From the NCBI GenBank assembly GCA_029449245.1, contig JANATF010000014.1, positions 17,501 through 81,500 on the forward strand: a stretch of DNA of 64,000 bases. Direction: 5' to 3'. The notes under the pieces are model-generated. The model had not been told where the DNA came from, made no database searches, and saw nothing but the letters and a program-made list of their open reading frames with translations. This DNA comes from Mortierella alpina (Eukaryota; Mortierellomycota; Mortierellomycetes; Mortierellales; Mortierellaceae). Below, one piece after another: positions 12,901-22,971 of the stretch. Every line of letters begins with the position of its first letter. Position 1 is the first letter of the stretch. Both the position numbers and the translations under genes were made by a program.

Positions 12901-14386
12901 CCTCAGCGGCCATGCCGAGAGGGTTAATGGCGTGGCGTATTCTCCCAGCGGTGACCAGATCGCATCGTGCAGTGGTGACAAGACAGTGCGGCTGTGGGAC
13001 ACGCAAACCGGCGCGCCTGGCCTCATCCTCAGCGGCCATACTGAGTTTGTTGGCAGCGTAATGTATTCTCCCAGCGGTCACCAGATCGCATCCGGCAGTG
13101 GTGACAAGACAGTGCGGCTGTGGGACACGCAAACCGGCGCACCAGGCTGTGTCCTCAGCGGCCATACTGAGGCTGTTTGGGGCGTGGTGTATTCTCCCAG
13201 CGGTGACCAGATCGCATCGTGCAGTGAGGACAAGACAGTGCGGCTGTGGGACACGCAAACCGGCGCACCTGGCTCCATCCTCGGCGGCCATTACGACACA
13301 GTTACAAGCGTGGCGTATTCTCCTACCGGTCACCAGATCGCATCGGCCAGCAATGACAAGACAGTGCGGCTGTGGGACACGCAAACCGGCGCACCTGGCC
13401 TCATCCTCAGCGGCCATGCCGAGAGGGTTAATGGCGTGGCGTATTCTCCCAGCGGTGATCAGATCGCATCCGGCAGCTCTGACAAGACAGTGCGGTTGTG
13501 GGACACGCAAACCGGCGCACCTGGCCTCATCCTCAGCGGCCATACTGAGGATGTTTGCAGCGTTGTGTATTCTTCCAGCGGTCACCAGATCGCGTCGGGC
13601 AGCAACGATATGGCAGTACGCCTGTGGGACACTCAAACCGGCACACCTGGCCTCATCCTCAGCGGCCATACTGAGGCTGTTTGGGGCGTGGCGTATTCTC
13701 CCAGCGGTGACCAGATCGCATCGGGCAGCATAGACAAGACAGTGCGGCTGTGGGACACGCAAACCGGCGCACCTGGCCTCATCCTCAGCGGCCATACACA
13801 GACTGTTCGGAGCGTGGTATATTCTCCCAGCGGTGACCAGATCGCATCGGGCAGCTTTGACAATACAGTGCGGCTGTGGGACACGCAAACCGGCGCACCT
13901 GGCCTCATCCTCAGCGGCCATACTGGGGTTGTTGTGAGAGTGGCGTATTCTCCCAGCGGTCACCAGATCGCATCGGGCAGCAGTGACAGGACAGTTCGGT
14001 TGTGGGAGGCGAATACGGGCCAACATCTGGTAGTTCTAAAGGATTTCCAACGGCCAGTCTATACGCTTGCATGGGGAGTTACTCCTCGTGTCACGTATTT
14101 TGTTACGGGCTGTGATGATAATTCTGTTCGCATGTGGCAAATCATAGAAGAGGAAGGCACCTTTCAGCTTCGTTTGCACTGGAGTTCGGCGCATGAGCAG
14201 CTTACTGTGTCGGATGCATCTATGGAAGACGTGCGAGGCTTGAACAGGATTAACATGGAGCTATTGCGGCAACGCGGAGCAGTAGGCGATCCAGAACCAG
14301 TGGTGACACTCCAGACTGCAAGCAGTACAATGCGGACCGTGGTGTCTGCAGTATCAAAGTTCAAGCAACTGCGAGACAGCAGATGA
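6921..14386 (+). CDS. NLR-like receptor: helical N-terminus, NACHT NTPase, pentapeptide, 26+ WD40 repeats
   Basis: Three exons: 6921-7255, 7382-8718, 8802-14386. Introns are GT-AG, the phases join, and the total is 2,418 aa. Residues ~1-640 are helix-rich and resemble the armadillo-like region of fungal NACHT proteins (inference). The NACHT domain begins near residue 665 with Walker A GDSGAGKTT; Walker B is FIIICDGYDES near 735, followed by VSCRSE. Residues ~1106-1170 are pentapeptide-like (A(N/D)LRKANLR pattern). From ~1213 to 2305 come 26 WD40 units of exactly 42 residues (126 bp), plus a diverged unit on each side. Known fungal NACHT-WD40 proteins (HET-E/HET-D type) act in cytosolic non-self recognition, the propeller sensing and the NTPase switching. 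That role here is inferred. Nearly all variation is confined to a few positions per repeat. Confidence 0.93.
10770..14046 (+). repeat. 126-bp WD40 coding repeat array, 26 units
   Basis: Tandem 126-bp units, most nearly identical in DNA (core GTGCGGCTGTGGGACACGCA). Differences cluster at the residues after GH, at D/H before QIAS, at G/C after QIAS and at one or two residues before DKTVRLW. Some units recur as blocks: units 15-16 resemble 18-19, unit 4 equals unit 9, and unit 12 equals unit 25. This points to unequal exchange or conversion within the array. Confidence 0.95.
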
Positions 14387-14689
14387 CAGTGAACTCGTCC
14401 TCACTTGATTCCCATGTTTAGTTGCTGGGCGTGTGAGAGTTATATTATCGGTGACAGCTCAAAAACAATACAACCATTACCTAGTGGTGTACTTAAACAC
14501 AGCCAAATCTGCGATTGCTCAGCGAGAACTAGCGTGGAATAGAGTGAGAACGGGTGAGAACGGGGGGATTTCGGACGCTAGCTGAAAAGGGCAGCAAAAA
14601 AAACCGCACAACGCGTGCGCGTGCTGTGCCTCCCTGTGGTGAAAAGGCCTGCGTTTCCTGCTATATTCCAGAACACCTGAACAGGACCA
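14387..14689. other. 3' flank of the NACHT-WD40 gene
   Basis: About 300 bases after the stop codon, expected to hold the 3' untranslated region. No further gene is visible. Confidence 0.5.
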
Positions 14690-15000
14690 AGAAGTATGTA
14701 ACTCTATCGGAGACAGCGGAGCTCAGGCGCTGGCTGAGGCACTCAAGACCAACTCGACTCTCACCACATTGACTATGGACGACAATTCGATCGGAGCCAA
14801 CGGAGCTGTAACAGTAGTGTCCAGTCACAACGACTATATAGAGTAGAGTAGTACGATACCTGTAAATACATTCCTTTTCCACCTAAAAATTTTTTTTTTT
14901 TTTTTTTTTTTGCGCTGGCTGAGGCACTCAAGACCAACAAGACTGTCGTCATTTTGACCTTGCACGAAAACTCGATCGTAGCCACCGGAACTCAGGCATA
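14690..15000 (+). pseudogene. Decayed leucine-rich-repeat (RNI type) fragment
   Basis: Two blocks still translate as ribonuclease-inhibitor-like LRR units: ALAEALKTNSTLTTLTM near 14727-14780 and ALAEALKTNKTVVILTL near 14912-14965. They are separated by a non-coding stretch with a poly-T run (14889-14911). Stops and the lack of continuous frame mark this as a relic. A related relic lies at 35883-36117. Confidence 0.65.
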
Positions 15001-15094
15001 GAATGAGGCATGCAAGACCAACAGACTTGGGTTTAGAGTTGAGGTGGACGTCATCATACTAAATACACCCCTTAAGTCATCGAAGCTTGCACCT

Positions 15095-15219
15095 AGTCTC
15101 GGCGCCAGCCCCTCAACACGTGGGGCAGGACTCGAAGGCCTGCCTCCGCTGAAATGAGGGTCTGGGTCCAGAGTTGAGGTTATTGGCACAGATGGTCGTA
15201 AAACGAAAAAGGAAGGTGA
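15095..15219 (+). repeat. Left arm of a 125-bp inverted repeat
   Basis: This arm is the reverse complement of 15330-15454 with one mismatch that I can see (CCTCCGCTG versus CCTCCACTG). It begins AGTCTCGGCGCCAGCCCC and ends GAAAAAGGAAGGTGA. Confidence 0.95.
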
Positions 15220-15329
15220 TTAAGGGTTTTACATGGAGTTTGTGCGAAGGGTTGGTAGAGCAACGAGTTGTGCCACAAAATTTCAAGAAAAGTTTATAGT
15301 GAGAAGAGGGCCCTTTACATGGCCCTAGT

Positions 15330-15454
15330 TCACCTTCCTTTTTCGTTTTACGACCATCTGTGCCAATAACCTCAACTCTGGACCCAGACCCTCATTTCAG
15401 TGGAGGCAGGCCTTCGAGTCCTGCCCCACGTGTTGAGGGGCTGGCGCCGAGACT
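15330..15454 (-). repeat. Right arm of the 125-bp inverted repeat
   Basis: Partner of 15095-15219; the two arms enclose a 110-bp spacer. Transcribed RNA would fold into a hairpin of about 125 bp, and the DNA could extrude a cruciform. No transposase frame lies between the arms. It could be a MITE-like element or the product of an inverted duplication. Confidence 0.95.
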
Positions 15455-15485
15455 ACTTGCACCACCAAGTCGAAGTCGAACAGTA

Positions 15486-15608
15486 CCCCTTAAAACCCGC
15501 GTCGCAAAAAAATAAAAAAATAAAAAGAGAGAGGTTGTTCTTTCGAACAAGTCTATAGAACAATGGGCTTAATCTCAGCAGATCGTAGCAGCAAGGCTAC
15601 TCTCCTGC
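15486..15608 (-). rRNA. 28S rRNA 3' end fragment, copy 3 (class A, short)
   Basis: Only the 3'-external spacer border (CCCCTTAA), an A-rich tract, the GAAA hairpin and the last ~70 nt of 28S are present, with the class A hairpin. The homology ends abruptly where a dispersed 235-bp repeat starts, so the two are directly joined. Confidence 0.8.
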
Positions 15609-15843
15609 ATGTTGCATATCGGCCTTGGTCCAGTTAGCTCCATCTCATCATCAGAGATGGAGCGCCTACGCCCATGAGCACTAGAGCTGTAAACACTTAC
15701 GCCCTTGAGCTCCATGATCGTTGCTAACTAATAGTTTACCCAGGTCCACGACCAAAAGTAATAAATACCCAATGTGTGGTTCTCTGGAACGACATCGTAT
15801 TCTCACCATCTCCTTTCCACATAAAAAATCCACAATATTTTTC
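15609..15843. repeat. Dispersed ~235-bp repeat, copy 1
   Basis: Nearly identical to about 29741-29974 (shared start TGTTGCATATCGGCC, shared end CACAATATTTTTCAC). It is unclassified and has no clear terminal repeats. At the second site it abuts the kinase-Sel1 pseudogene. Confidence 0.85.
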
Positions 15844-16051
15844 ACTGCATACAATACGCCGTGTCCTTCCTTACTAAATCCACTCAGAACCATGTGAAAA
15901 AATTTGAGGGTCGGCACCTTCGTTACAAAATCTACTCAGAGCCATTCATGTACATGTGAGAAGATGTAAAAAAAGTTGGGTGTCAGAGCCAAAATAGGCG
16001 CATATAGTTTCCAGACAGCACAAAGTCCGTCAGCCTACTGGTTTTGTGCTT

Positions 16052-16501
16052 CCCCTTAACATCTCATACCATAGAGAAAGAAAAAAGAGAGATGTTCTTT
16101 CGAACAAATCTGTGCAACAAGTGCTTAATCTCAGCAGATCGACGCAACGGAGCGTCTCTACTGCTTACAATACACCGTTGCTTAAAAGTCGTCTGCAATG
16201 GATTTATCTCTTCCAATATTTGAAATTAACATTAGCAGGAGCCTCATGAAGCCTTTCCGCTCCACAAGACCACCCCACGTAATATGATTCAGGACCCGGA
16301 GGTCTATTCGTATTCAACTAAAAATCGGAAAAGGCGGTAATCGTCGCGTTCTAGCACGGATTCTGACTTAGAGGCGTTCAGCCATAATCCAACGGATGAT
16401 AGCTTCGGGCCATTGCTTGCTCAAGCAGGCCCAAATACCAATTATCCGAATGAACGGTTCCTCTCGTACTAAGTTCAATTACTATTGCAACAACATTTCA
16501 T

Positions 16502-16556
<55 letters not shown>

Positions 16557-16669
16557 ATTTGTGGGTGAACAATCCAACGCTCACTGAATTCTGCTTCAGT
16601 ATGATAGGAAGAGCCGACATCGAAGGATCAGAAAGCAACGTCGCATTGAATGCTTGGCTACTACAAGCC
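16052..16669 (-). rRNA. 28S rRNA 3' fragment, copy 4 (class B)
   Basis: Near full-length unit from the CCCCTTAA border through the 28S 3' region to GGCTTGTAGTAGCCAAGC, matching the conserved GGCTTGTGGCAGCCAAGC with two changes. It carries the class B terminal hairpin. It has the same orientation as all other copies. Confidence 0.92.
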
Positions 16670-17612
16670 GTTCTCTCCTTATTTGGGTGTACCTTATCGG
16701 TCCTTCCTTCGCCTCCTTCTTGCTCAGTCCACTAGATCTGTGTCCATCTATCTTTCGATGCATGTGATTCGATTTTTCCTTGTCTCCTTTCCGCGGGAAT
16801 ATCTGTAAGGAGTGACTATTTTAGGAACTACAAGGTTGCTTTAGTATAGTAGGTATTAATATTGACAACGAAAGATCAAAAGCAAACACTGTATGAAAGC
16901 TTGTCTGCAGCAAGTCAGTAATCCCAATGAGTAGCTGTACAACTCAACACTTGCCCATGTTAGGTAAGCTGTGAGCGACAGGGAATATCACAACCCGCCT
17001 TAAGTTTCCAGTGAACAACACCACTGTGGCCATGGTGAGGATGGATGGGATCATTAGGTGGGATGAAACTGACATTATGCCCGAGTTCGAATGATCATTC
17101 CGTCTTGTTGTCCGTTTGGATGTGAAGATGGGATGCTCAAGGGCAGAGAGACGCTTAGTCCGTCACTTCACTCACTACCCAAAAAAATCCTGCGTCTGCG
17201 TCTGCCTCTGTTGTTTCTGGCGAAATTTTGTAGCACGCTTTGCCCAGATAACAAGGGGGACAGCACTGTACATATAAGCGGTCTGTGTGTTCCTCTGCAC
17301 TTCGTTGCACGCACACACTTCACACACCCCTTTCACACCCTTTCCAAGCACACACATATACCACCAATTGAAAGTGCCCAGACTCCACAAGTCTCTCGAC
17401 AGACTCTCCTGTTTCGACAGCATAAAAAACAAAACAAAAAGGAGGGGGAAAGGGAGGAAGAGGAAAAAATGTTTGAGGTGACACAAGGCATGGCGAAGCA
17501 ACATCGTATTTTTATGCCTCGTCCGCTCTGGATTCATGCGAGAATCATCTCATCTCGGCTTGTTTTTTTTTTCCTCTTTCCTCATCAACTCCCTTCCCCA
17601 CAACCACAAACC
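16670..17612. promoter_or_regulatory. Upstream region of the LRR-type gene
   Basis: About 940 bases. The 3' part is rich in CACAC and CT tracts (17290-17400, 17560-17600), with CATATAAG near 17271 as a weak TATA candidate. Open frames here have no recognisable features. Confidence 0.45.
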
Positions 17613-20600
17613 ATGACACACACCAGTGCAACTGAGAAGCACTCTCAAGACTTTCGAATTGAGTCGACATCCAAAATCCACACTATACAAACTCGACTTG
17701 ACAAGTCTGGCCAGCACATCGTCTTGTGGCAGGATGTACAAGTCGTCTTCAAGAATGCAGAGTTCGCTTTGAACGCCGGGATCGTTGTCCCGTTTCTGGC
17801 AGATGACGATTTCAAGTTGTAAGTTGTGAGCTCAGTGAGAACAACATGCCACTGAACCTCGCGCTGCGATTTAGTACGGCACAAGAACCGATATTCATCT
17901 TGGTTTAATTGATCCCGTTGCAGACTTAACCCTAGGAGGATAATCTATCGCCCAGGAGTTGTTCTCGATGTCGTGGTCGAATGCCCTGCCCCCGCCAATT
18001 CCTTGTCACAGCTTGCAGTTCCTCCGCTGTCAGCAATTGCCATCTCCACTCCAGTCATTGCCGCTGAAGCGCCGACACTCAATGTCTTCAGCATGCAAAT
18101 CCCTCACCACGGCATCTCGGCTGAGACGGCCTCAATGGCAAAGCAGGTAGAGGGGCTCGCCGTTTCGACTCCAGACATGAAGTTGAGCGCTGCTGGGTCA
18201 CTTCCTGCGCTCGACTCGGATGCTACCCTGGGACAATCGATGGTAACCGCTATGAAAGCGATGCTACATTTGCCCGAAGGCTCAGACGGGGCATCGGCGG
18301 CCTTCACACGTCTAGAACAGCTATCCAAGGATGTTGCGGATGCTGTAGACAAGAGTCAGGGCTTCGCGATCAATCCGGAGTTACTTGATACCATGCGGGA
18401 ATACATCAAGTGTTACATCTCGCATTCTCGGACCAACATGTCTGGTCATGTCGCTCAGGCTGCGGATATCAAGAGGATCATGGCGGAGCAACTCGAACCT
18501 CTAGAGCTCGAGAAAACGAACAAGACCATTCGTAGCCACTTTGACAACCTGGAGAAGAAAATGCTTGAGCAGCAACAGCAGGCGCTCAATCGCCTTGTTC
18601 TTCTGGACAATCGTGGGCAAGCAATTATCACCCAGACCTATGAACTCCACGAATACCCAATCCCGCGGATGTTCATTGTCCTTCCAAAGCGCTCGCCCAG
18701 ACGCAGGGACAAGGTCTCCAAGTTCTTCAAGAAGCCGTTCGCCAAAGAGTACCGACTCTACTTCCTGTGCGAGTGCGGTGACCATACGATGAAGCCAGGA
18801 AGCAAGATCCAGCACAAGATCCATTTGGCTAAGCATGAAGGATACGACTTACACAAACCGACAGAATTCTTTGAGAAGTATGGATCCCATGTGTTGACGG
18901 TGATGCGGATGCTCCAGGTCGGGATTGCTGTCGCTGGCATTGTGATTCCTCCGCTGGCACTCTTAGATCTTGATGATCTCGTTGGTATCGAATCGCTGCA
19001 GAGGAATCTTGACGTTTCAAGCGACAAGTTCGGGAGTCTAGTGGACCAGACGATCTCGCTACTTGAGGGCCAGATAGGAGGCATTGACAAGGGATCTAGC
19101 AGTAATTCCCAGCCATTCGATCTCGCAAAGACTGAGGCACTTGAGGGAGCAGATCTTCGGCAACTGGAATCATTCCTCAAGGTCAAGGACGAGGGACGCA
19201 CACTTGGGAACCTGTACCGGATTGTAACACCCGAGGGACACGTTAAGTGGGTGTGTATCGATCACTACCGCGACAACAATCGACTGCTGGCGATTCAGCG
19301 ACTCCGGAATGCTGTTGTGGCCAATGGAGGCAAATATTCTGAAGGGAAGGGCTTCATTCGCATATTGATAAAGTCAGATGTTCTGGCCAAGCAATTCTAC
19401 GAGGCGCTGGTGCAAGCACAAGGCGTTCAAAAGCTGTATATCACACTGCAGTGGAATACGACAATGGAGGACATGCTATCGCTTGCCGCTGCTGTTAGCA
19501 AGGCGAATATTTCCAAGTTGACTATGTGTGGAAGGCATTTCAAGGAACAAAGACGTGATTTTGTCAACCATGGCCGACGATACGACCCTATCATGCAGCT
19601 CATGTCCAACGGGCACATCCAGTCTCTGAAACTCGAAGACTTCAACGACTTTCACTGGCACATCAGTAGATCGTCCATCCAACCAGCACCCCAGCTTCGA
19701 AAATTCGCATTCCTGTCCTCATACGAACTCGACGATGAAGCAGCCAAGAAAACGATGGAGAAGATCTTGGAACATTGTCCTTCACTGAATACGCTGAAGC
19801 TGTGGGGAAGTGATCTCGGCTCAACATTCCATTATGCCATCGACAAGATCGGTCTTCTTCAGAACCTTGAAATGCTGCGAATTCGCAGGGATGGGATCGA
19901 CATTGATATCGGACTCATTAACGGCAACATCCAGACGATGGCGGCAAGCTTTCACGAGGATATTGACCTTTCTGCAGGCGAACTGCTGCTTTTGCAGAAG
20001 GGCGAACTCACCAAACTGCATCAAGGTGCCATGGCGGAAATTGACTTGCATGATATCGTCAACAGTAATCCAAAGTTGGCGGAACTTTCGATTCACGACT
20101 ACGAAAGGTGCCAGGCATCTCAAATCGCAGAGATCCAGTCGTGGGTCAGGGCTATTTCCTCAAGAGGCATTCAACCAGCATTTCGAACCCTCGACCTGCA
20201 ATGGGATCAATACTCTGAAGATGACAGCCTGCACACAATCAGTAACAGAGTGACACTTTCAGATGCAACTGCCGCATTTGACATCTCCTTGGACATACGG
20301 ATGGAGGGAGATTCCCACGAGGAGGTCGCCTCTCAGCAGCAAGAGATCTTCCGTCGATATGGCAGCTCCATAACAAGTCTTAAAGCTGATATGATATTCA
20401 ACGATGACCTCGCAATGCTGCTCAACAGTTCAATTGAAGTGAACGGCTCGAAAATCACAACCCTCTCCATCAACCCGTTGTCGTTCACATCTGCTGGACT
20501 TGAGTGTATGGATCATATCATTGAACGATCATCGAATCTGGAACACCTGGGTTTGTATCTCAACGAAGGGAGTGGCCGAGTACAGGATACGGAAGGGATG

Positions 20601-21227
20601 AAATGCCTTCTCAGATACCGTGCGAGAATTACGATGTTGGAGGTGTGGGAAGACCCGACCTATGGATGGATGCGACAGCTGGCTACGGCTTTCCCTACAA
20701 GACGCACCTTGCCCAAGCTGAGTGCGATTACATTACGGAAGAAAGCGTGGGAAGATTTTTCAAACGTGACTGCGACTACATCACGGAAGTGGGATAATGT
20801 TTCAACGCCTAACATTCCATGGCTCGCGGCCATGTTATGTGCTCCTCCTAGGACCCAGCGCAACCCAATGAGACATGCCGATTCTCATGATGCTTGGATA
20901 TCAGAACCGTTCACGCCGCTCAGTTCTATTAGTCTGATCGCTCTAAGTCTCGAACCAGAGCAATGGGGGTCGATCATGGAGGCCATGGATTTCTCCGCAC
21001 TAGTAACCCTTAATTTCTGTCGGTGCAACTTCTCTCTTGAACAACTGAAGCACCTGACCGATCGCATATCTGAAGAACACGGAGATTTGAAGAGACTCGC
21101 AACACTGCACCTCCAATACTCCACTCTCGTCGAACAATACCCCTCTGATGCTTTGCAGGACATGTTTGCGGTGATCAAAAGACATGCTCCGCTTGTTGAG
21201 ATTGAGACACGGCGGATAGAATGGTAG
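17613..21227 (+). CDS. Large LRR-type protein with coiled/helical N-terminal half
   Basis: Two exons, 17613-17818 and 17924-21227, joined by a GTAAGT...TTGCAG intron in phase; 1,169 aa. The start codon is ACCATGACA. The N-terminal ~95 residues (DVQVVFKNAEF, PRRIIYRPGVVLDVVV) form a compact conserved-looking module. Residues ~150-230 are helical and Gln-rich (MLEQQQQALNRL). Next is a region with a basic stretch (PKRSPRRRDKVSKFFKK) and a hydrophobic segment (VGIAVAGIVIPPLALL). The C-terminal ~600 residues show irregular leucine-rich repeats of the RNI type (LNTLKLWGSDLGS, LEMLRIRRDGIDI, LEHLGLYLN). No catalytic motif is seen. By analogy with similar fungal proteins it may be a recognition or scaffold protein; its function is unknown. 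Confidence 0.85.
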
Positions 21228-21475
21228 CATATACAATATATCCTTATGTATAAAACACACTGATAAATCTCCTTTGCAAGCTGCTCACAGGAAATATGTG
21301 GCATTCGAGTACAGTACTACTGCCCTCGTGCCTCATGGATAATCGCGTGTACATCATTATGTATGCCAGTTCTATACGTAGCATGCGTCCATACTTGCAG
21401 CCTCTGCTGTGCTATGTCTGTGATGGAAAGGTGGAGCTTACTGGACTAAACCCAAATATGCAACACCTACCAACA

Positions 21476-22119
21476 TTACAGGGTGTATTTATTGCGAGCC
21501 TTATTAACAGGCACATGGTTCATCGTCGTCTCCACACGCATCGATATGCCAACTTTCATCCCGGTGTGTACGGTCGCTCGAAACGGTATTTTCATCACTA
21601 GAGATACTGAGATTTCCAGCATCTCTTGTTTTGTCATACCACTCCAGAGCCTTGCTGCGGCTCCCTGCTCAACTCCATGACCCATATCGTATAAGAAGCC
21701 GATGCTGAACATGGCATTAGCATTTCCAGCATCGCTTGCCTTGAGGTACCATTCCAGAGCCTTGCCGTAGTCCTGCTCAACTTCATGTCCTTTCTCGTAC
21801 ATGAAACCGATGTTAAACATCGCAGAAGCACTTCCAGCCTCGCCTGCCTTGAGTGTCCATTCCAGCGCCTTGTGATGATAGTCCTTCTCAACTCCAAGAC
21901 CCTTCTCGTACGATAAACCGATGTTGAACATAGCATCAACATTTCCAGCATTGCTTGCTTTGATGTTCCATTCCAGAGACCTGTGGTAATCCTGGTCCAG
22001 GTCTTTACCATCATAGTACATAGTACCAATGTTGAGCTTCATGGCTGCTGATTCAATGCCAGCTGTATTGTTGAAGCACTCCATGGTTGTTGTGTGATGT
22101 TCTGAAACGCCAGCATCGT
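21476..22119 (-). pseudogene. 3' part of a kinase-Sel1 paralogue, cut off by the Gypsy element
   Basis: Contains 4-5 Sel1-like repeats (GLGVEKDYHHKALEWTLKAGEAG and others) matching the intact gene at 1602-4491. The frame shifts near 21660: the residues EWYDKTRDAGN appear in another frame. At 22119 the reading runs into the Gypsy 3' LTR. The residues just before the break (AGVSEHH) continue those at the other side of the element (VHHD), so one ancestral gene was split. Confidence 0.9.
22115..22119. repeat. Target site duplication ATCGT (left)
   Basis: The 5 bases directly outside the left LTR; identical to 29123-29127 directly outside the right LTR. A 5-bp duplication is normal for Ty3/Gypsy integration. 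Confidence 0.95.
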
Positions 22120-22331
22120 TGTGATATTCTCTAGGGGTAAACTTACAATACTAACTGGGGACTGAAGTCAACGAGAACAAGAGAGGGTTTTATTGTGGAC
22201 AGGGATCTGGAGGACTTATATAGCTCCTCCAGACACCGGTCACGGGAACTCTTAATAATCGTAGAAGTAAAAAGGGACGTGCGACTCAGGTACATACGTG
22301 CCTGGGCCCCACACCAGCATAAAACACCACA
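22120..22331 (-). repeat. 3' LTR of the Gypsy element
   Basis: 212 bp, TGTGATATTC...AACACCACA on the + strand, identical by eye to 28911-29122. It contains GACTTATATAGCTCC, a possible TATA region in either direction. Confidence 0.96.
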
Positions 22332-22971
22332 GACTCCCCCCTCGAGATGAAATCCAGGGTTGCAGTGCTGTGATGTGGCAAGAAACGGTAGCAATTCGTT
22401 TCTAAAGTGCCAGGATAAAGGAAAAACCATACAAAGTGATGGGAAAAAAGAACCTTTTCCATATAGATAGAGGGATTAAAACCTCTGAGAGTGGGTAAAG
22501 CAGAGTGTACATCTCTTGCTTGAACCACTTGGGAAGGAAAACCGATGAAGAACGGGAAAGCCTTCTCACACCAGGATCAAAAATTAACCTGAGTTAGTCT
22601 GATGAGAACATGTCTCATACTGCTGTACAGTGCGTCTGCAGACTGCAGCTGTCTAAAATGCCTAATATACGGTGGCTAGTGCTCAATGGCACGAGTTGAC
22701 AAAAGACAACTCTTACTTGTCATGGAAAAACGCAATGCGGAAAAAAGACCAAAGACCAAGTGTGAATGAATGAGGAAAGTAAGGTCCAAACCTTAATCCA
22801 AAAAACCTCATGGTGAACAACGCGCGCGTGAGAATGTGGTATACATGGGAATAAGCCCCACACTCCCCCGCAAAATGATTTTTTACGCGGTTCAAAAATA
22901 GAATTACAAAAATTGTAATGTACATGCCTCTTCTCTTCTCCATTCCCTCTCCTGCACAAACCTGAAAACGA
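22332..22971. other. Gypsy 3' untranslated region and polypurine tract
   Basis: 640 bases between the 3' LTR and the stop of gag-pol. The polypurine tract next to the LTR (minus-strand CGAGGGGGGAGTC) would prime plus-strand DNA synthesis. No gene is seen here. Confidence 0.8.

Noticed and set aside
10760-14026. Long antisense open frames (up to ~400 codons) across the WD40 array
   Set aside because: They are produced by the 126-bp periodic sequence lacking stops on the opposite strand; the encoded peptides are mirror repeats without domain features.
10770-14046. CRISPR array
   Set aside because: Regular units are WD40 codons inside a continuous reading frame in a eukaryotic gene; no repeat-spacer alternation.
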